Under the pieces are notes generated by a model that was not told the DNA's origin, ran no database searches, and was given only the letters and a program-made list of their open reading frames with translations. 64,000 nt of DNA from Macropodus opercularis (taxonomy: Eukaryota; Chordata; Actinopteri; Anabantiformes; Osphronemidae): assembly GCA_030770545.1 (NCBI GenBank), contig CM061100.1, positions 6,517,501 through 6,581,500 of the forward strand. The letters run 5' to 3'. A program made the position numbers and the translations under genes. Below, one piece after another: positions 57,805 to 64,000 of the stretch; position 1 is the first letter of the stretch, and every line of letters begins with the position of its first letter.

Positions 57805-60800
57805 CTTATTTTGTCATTTTTATATATTTATCTATTTTCACGTTATTTTTTGGTCCATCAATGAAATGCAAAAAATAAACGCTTTGAAGGGTCCACTGCT
57901 ACGTTCTGATAGTGTGACGTGCAGCTGTGCGGTGAGGTGAGACGCGGGCTCTGCAGGCAGCTTCTGCAATGAATTTGCATGTGACTCCCTCTAGTGAACA
58001 GTTTAGGCATCGTGTTAGCGATAGAGCCTGATCTGGCACATGAACGCTAATGTAAGTTATGAAAAGGCCTGCATTTACAAAGTCATATAAGTCTTATAAC
58101 CTCAATGATGATTCTTTTTCTTTAATAACCAGGACCTGAAGTGTCTGGAGCTGTGACTGACAATCACACATTTTTGTTGACGCAATAAATAAGACGGCTG
58201 TTAAACTTGACCTTACAGCTGGAGGAAGCGCAGCTATGAGCGTCGTTCCACTGTTGACAGATTTCCACAACGGCTGAATAGCTGCCTGGTAAATCCAGTG
58301 GGATGTAAAAACACCTCGTTGGCTCCGATCTGACAACAAGAGATGCGGAGCGTGAAGCGTCCTCGGCTGGAGTGTGGGAGAGCAACAAGTGCAAGGCAAA
58401 CTGGGTGGTTGCGTTTTCATTCGTCAGATATTATATATTATATAATATATATATCTATATATTATATATAACTTTTGCTACTCAGGTTTCTCTTGGGTAC
58501 AACTCTTGCACTTCTACCTTAGCTCCCCAGTGAGTCAGTGTAATTAGCCACATTCTATTTAACCACACAAACATCCGTCACAATCTCTTTGTCACATTTA
58601 AATGTACTGTTGCCTGCATTTTAATCACACGCACCTGTCACTGTCGCTTCCCTCAACGCTCTGTTATTGCCGCTGTGTGTGCATGATAATGGGGCTGAAA
58701 TTTCAGTTTTCAAACTATTTACACAAAGTCAAGTCAGTTCAGAGCTCACGTCCACAATTTTGGGTTCGTCCTGCATGGAACGAAGCCAAAGCATAGTTAC
58801 AGGCTTTGTGCTGGGGGATGTTTTAGCTTCTTTACTCTCCGCTCTGCTGTTTTCGTGCTGTCTCACAGAACCTTCCTCTCCCCTCATCCTAGTGTTTGTA
58901 GCCGGAGGTAAATCGGGAATGATGGTAATGACAAGGCTGCTCTGCAAAGAAGACGGATTGCAGGTTGTTGAGTCAAATGAAGTCTCTGCAGGCTGTGGCG
59001 TCTGTACATCACGCTGTTTTTACAATGCATCCTCAGAACAAACACGTCTTGGATCAGACGTACGTCTTCATACTCTTAACTAATTTGTCTCATCACAAGC
59101 TTCAAATCTGTCACTAAATTCACTCTGTAAATATTAAACTTTATTGCAAAGGTCTGGTTCACATCAACTTTTACTGACTCCAACCTCCAAATCTGTCATG
59201 TGTCAAGTGTTTATGAGCATAATTCTCTGTTGATGTTTTAATGCTGTAATATGACCGTAACATAGACGGTGAATCACAGATTAAATTTCAGCTTAACAAC
59301 CCGTACACAGTTCAATCATATGCAGTGTTTTCTGCCTCTGGATCAGACGCTCACGCTGTTCTGCGTTGCCATGGTTCTTCTTACATCTCATTCTATTATT
59401 TAAAACATGAGACTACAGCAAGTGCAAATCATAGTGAGGCTTTATCCAAGGATATGATCTCACGGTGACCCCTTGACATCAGTTGATTTCATTCAGATCA
59501 ACTCACCTTCTGAGTCACCTGAATCCTTAATGATGCTTCTTCAGACGCCGCAGACTGACCTACATTTGTGCCGCTGACTCTCTCTCTCTTTGCTAGCAGT
59601 GGGTGCGTCTCTCTCCGAGTCTCTTTCTCTCAGCTCATTGATATGCCTGATCATCAGAGGCATCGCTGAACTGGCTGATTGTCATTTTCAGCTGCAGTGC
59701 CACTGATGCATTTCATTTGCTCTCTGCTGGCGTGATTAAGCACTTGCTGCAGTGACACTTGACAAGCAGGAGTTGGATTAATAGCAGCTCTGTTTTTTTT
59801 TATAATATTGACATTATGTATTAAATCATCTCAAAGGGACGTGAAGCGCTGCATCAGAAGAGGTTGTTTTCCATATAGGTGATCCTGACTGGCGGTTCTT
59901 GCTGTTCCTTTAACTCACCGAGAGGGTGCAGCAGGAAGTTAAGATGTCAGGTGTTGCTTTGTCATTTATAGTCTGATGGCAAACTCTCAATCTGGCAGGA
60001 CGCTTCCCTGAAACAGCAGAAATTTTCAGGCCCATTCTCTGCAAATAGAACGGTGTGTCTTCACTCAAATTAAACACACAGATCCTCTTTGAATGCATGA
60101 ATGAAACGTGACCTTTCTCCTCTGAAGCCGATTTGGTGACCTTTCCTGGTATTTCCAGTGGTATTACGCGCTCTCTGTGGCAGCGCCATCTGAAACACAA
60201 GCAGCATTCAACGCTCTGCTGGCACTGATTTGATATTTTTTTGTAAAGTCTTCATAGACGTTAAGTCTCCGTGTTAAATTGAATTAGCCTCAGCTGCACA
60301 AGCCAGAGCCTGAACAGAGCAGAGGTGGGCAGCGCGGGGGTTTAATTAGGACAGAAATCTGCACTGACTGTGCCTCTGTGTGGAAGAGTCCACGGAAAGG
60401 GAAGTAAAATGCCCTGCTGCGCACCAAAGCCTGTGTGGGCATCTCACTGCATTCATTTTAATGCAAGATGTGGGTGTTTATCAACAGATACTGTGTATTA
60501 AACTGCACCATGCACCCTCTGCTCGTCCCCGCGTATAGATAATGGGCAGCAGTAATTAGATTCGTGTCTGTCACATTTACTACCAGTTACTGTGGTGATG
60601 ACATGAAGCACTAAAACAGTGTTGTTCGCAAATACAGAGACGTGGACGTACAAATGTGTTCAAGGAAAATAGTTTCACGCACAGGAACACAGTAAATCAG
60701 CAACTGCAGTAGAGCCACGGAATGAAAACTGTTTGTCTGCTATAATAATTATCCGGGTGGGCAGCAGAGCAAAATAAAATCCTTAAATGAAAAAATGACG

Positions 60801-63800
60801 GCACGGCTGGAGTTGTAACACTTTCACCTACCACAGGCAGCAAAGGTGTCTCTGCTGCCGTTTCATTTAATTAGTAAGCAGACAGTAAACACAGGTGACG
60901 GCTGTGAAATTTGAGAGATAGTGATAACGCTCAAATGTCCCCAAGCCGGGATGTGAAAGCCAAATGAATACAGAACTCACAGTGTGTGTCTTCGACCATT
61001 AGGCTGATAAAAAAATGAAAAATGAAGAAAATCTGTTCAGTGAGGAGTGAATGGAATCAAATGGACAAATGGTTATTTTGATGACTGCCCTGCTGTGAAT
61101 AGACAGAGGAGATTGAAGTCTTTCATCCAGCAACATGACTGAGATCTTAGCTGATCGGATATAAACCCATCAATGTGAATGTGTTCATGCTACGAGATCA
61201 AGCCACGCTAACAGATTTCCTTTCTGGTACTCTGTGAAATGTGTAAAATAAAAGGTACTGGACCTTCAGCAGAACTTGATGCTGCTTGAAAGTCACGATC
61301 CCTGCAGTCATTAAAACACACCCATGCTTCAGCGGTGGAGAATGTCATGTGAGTCATAGTAACGAAAAAAAGACATTTGACATGTGACAAATCATCCAAC
61401 CCTCCTTCACCTTTATTTTAATTCGGTAAAGAACTTTTTTTGTTGGTGGAAATAATAACCTGCACTTATTCTCTGTGTGACGGAAAATATGATAGGAGCG
61501 AGAAACACGGGGCCTGTTACAAACAGCGTCCTCAGCGTCGATATTTCTTCAGGTTAGTATCAATACTAAGAGAAATTCTTTAGTGCGAGAGCTGTTTTCA
61601 TCCACAGACTCAGAGAAAACAGTTCTAGCACTAGCACTTACATTTAGACATAGTATTCAAGGGATTTTACTTGAAATAAACTGGAGGCAATATTTTAAAG
61701 AATAATTAAACCAGAAACCAGTGTAATTGCCACTTATGTATAGAAGCATATTTCATTAGTGTGAGCACATTCAGTTCTCATTAACAGGCCACTTGAACTG
61801 AGTGGAGTGATTGCACAGCCATACAGCGAATGTCTCAGTACTTGGTAGAATAAAATACATAAGTCACATAAATGAAATAGAAATGTTAAATCAACAAAAC
61901 ACAAACAACCACAAACGTGGTGGAAATTAAACTCCATCCACAAACTCCTAAACCAAGTCCAGGCTTCAAAGCCCCAAAAAGGTAATGACGTTCTGTCTTT
62001 GTTATTACGGCCACTGGGGGGCAACAAAGTCAGACATGGTCAAAACCTGCAAGTAGTGACTTTAAAATAAAGAATTTACTTAATTTACTTAGTGCTGAAT
62101 CAGGACTTATACAAAACGCCAGGTAATGTTTGGGAAGTCAAAGTGCTACACTCCCTCCCACCAAGACCTCCTGCGTCTTTCTGCCTTGCTTCATTAAGGA
62201 CTCAGAGCATACTGCTTGGAAAATTGCAGTTGTCCATTATTAATGAATGTCGAAGAGATAATGAGCTGACAAAACTCACACGTGACGATGCTGAAAGACA
62301 CGACTGAAGTTCACATGAGGTGCACGAACGAGGCGCAGATGTATAATATGAAGATTAAACATGTGGCAGAGATGGGTCCCTGGAGAGAGGATGGACGTTC
62401 AGACCGGGCATCTGTCAGGCGACATAAGGCTGATTGGAGGTAAAGGGTCATTTGGGGTTTAAGTGGGCCACACACAGTAACTGGATACTTAGGGCCGAGT
62501 TGACAGCTAAGGCCTAGATGTAAGCCGTTCTGACGAAGCAATGACGAAGCCTGCAGCACAACACCAACACAGAGAGCGTCAGGTGAAGGCCGACTCTTTG
62601 TTTGTTTATTACTGCCAATCCAATCACAATCTCTCTCTGTGTCTTACACAGGCAGATGATGATTGGTCGGTCCACATTCAGATGCAAGTGACAGCAGAGG
62701 AGTGGTGCTGAAAACCAGCATGTTCGTCAGGTAGTAAAGTTCCCCAGCTTGAAGCTCATAACGAATGAAAAACGATCTGGGCTCACAAATCTATAAGGCT
62801 GACATTTTGTAACACTAGGTGTGATAAACCCAAAGTGATTCCAGCAAATTTACACTCCCAAGAAATGTCAATAAATCCACTAAAATTCATTTTAAGCATA
62901 AGAAGGTCTCATCCATCACGAGTGGCATTTTGAGCTCATGCTCGGTGTCGTTCTCCTGCCAGCTCACGCTGACTCCCGCTCCTTCAGATTTTAAAACCCA
63001 TCGTTTAGCACTTGAAATAGGTGCAGCTCGTGAGATTGCATAAGGAAACCAGGCGCCACAACTCTGACTGTTTTTATGGTTTATAAATAAGGTTTATGTT
63101 AAATCACATCCCAAAGGATTCTGTGTTGGTAAGCTTTGCATGTTTCACGTGTGATGGAAAGATCTTATCATGTTTCCTTTGTACCAATAGCAAAGCCATA
63201 TTCTGTTTGATGTCACATTCAATTAAAGCCTTTCATCCGAATTTCAAACAGTTAAAACATATCTGGAGCGATGAAAGTGCTCGGGTGTCTGTCAGTGACC
63301 CACAACCATTAAGACACTTAATGTTGGCATTTTTCATTTGATGGAACTTTTATTTTTCGAGTGTTGAGTTGGCGCAGTGGGAGCGCGGTGAGCGGCGGCA
63401 ATCATTTCTGGAACAAATGGATCTGTTTTGCATGTCAGTAAACGTTTTCAAATGGGAAAACATGCTGTTTCCTGGCTGTTGCTTTGATTTCACTATGCAA
63501 GCATCAAAGATATTTATAAGTTGTAGATTATACCTGGTTTACTAATGAAATGCTAGGTACAGCACTTCTTTTGATGGAGTTGAGTCACTGGTTTCTGTCA
63601 TCTCTATACTGTAAAATCCAAACGATCACTGAGAGAAATATATCACAATAAAGAAACTGTCAAGTGTGCATGAAACAATACGTCAGCTGCAAAAGGGACA
63701 AGCTCAACACGACCAGTAAACGTAAATGCCACAGAGGAGCACGAGTTCTCAGCTCCAAGATCGATCATACTGGGAGCTGCTTTAGAATCAATGGATAAGA

Positions 63801-64000
63801 CAGCTGATAGAGAGCCCTGGTCTGTGGAGGACAGGCCATCATTTTTACTGACAGTCTCAGTGCTAGTGGTCTGCTGGTGAAACTGGAAGACGCCGTGGAC
63901 GTATTTAAAATGAGGATGAGAATGTCATCCTCATTTAATATTAATTAGTCAAGCGGAGCTGTGGATTTTATCTCGGATCAACTGGGATTCATTCTGCCAA
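57805..64000. other. Intergenic DNA with no recognised gene
   Basis: About 6.2 kb has only short open frames (the longest is 138 codons at 58667-59083, without family likeness). There is an AT-rich imperfect palindrome at about 58429-58471. I found no tRNA-like fold, transposon end or splice-linked exon set that I could support. It may hold distal regulatory DNA or an intron of a gene outside the window. Confidence 0.45.
58429..58471. repeat. AT-rich imperfect palindrome
   Basis: Alternating A and T with a short central interruption (ATCTATATATT) can fold back on itself. It is probably a degenerate AT microsatellite. Confidence 0.7.

Noticed and set aside
58667..59083. 138-codon plus-strand frame with a hydrophobic stretch
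   Set aside because: No recognisable family, no neighbouring exons with matching splice sites, and a composition like chance translation.

Overview
The window is animal nuclear DNA, almost certainly from a ray-finned (teleost) fish. The evidence is a compact vertebrate gene layout with introns of mostly 80-300 bp, a non-autonomous Tc1-like transposon of a type common in fish, dinucleotide microsatellites, an ORA/V1R-like receptor gene, and proteins that match vertebrate orthologues exon by exon. I found no prokaryotic, viral or plasmid content.

Layout, left to right. 1-4476 is intron 1 of a UHRF-family gene on the minus strand (probably uhrf2), whose first coding exon is at 4477-4629. A CpG-bearing divergent promoter region (about 4630-6700) separates it from KIAA2026/BRD10 on the plus strand (coding 6727-14996, 9 coding exons, 2289 aa). 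mlana (minus, 16279-17616, 112 aa) converges on it; its 3' UTR carries a 316 bp internally deleted Tc1-like element. The mlana and nipbl 5' ends are head to head. nipbl (plus, coding 20992-34969, 46 coding exons, 2613 aa) is the cohesin loader. An intergenic stretch of about 3 kb with short direct and inverted repeats leads to nup155 (plus, 38242-46966, 33 coding exons, 1367 aa), a scaffold nucleoporin. Beyond it lie a single-exon class A receptor of ORA/V1R type (minus, 48517-49644) and a palmitoyltransferase of the ZDHHC5/8 type (plus, 50733-57421, 10 exons, 777 aa). From 57422 to the end I see no gene.

I rebuilt the multi-exon models by hand from splice sites and from remembered family sequences. 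For the five multi-exon genes that lie wholly inside the window, the summed exon lengths divide by three and the reading phase is kept across every junction. The genes are not an operon and do not form one pathway: UHRF2, BRD10 and NIPBL are chromatin proteins, NUP155 is a nuclear-pore protein, MLANA is melanosomal, and the last two are membrane proteins. UHRF2-BRD10-MLANA (human 9p24) next to NIPBL-NUP155 (human 5p13) fits an ancestral vertebrate linkage that chicken also keeps on its Z chromosome.

I did not find a new multi-gene system. The most checkable oddities are two non-GT introns (nup155, and probably nipbl), an altered DPG motif and missing PDZ ligand in the ZDHHC8-like enzyme, a block missing from nipbl, the divergent ORA-like receptor, and GT microsatellites sitting directly on two splice acceptors.
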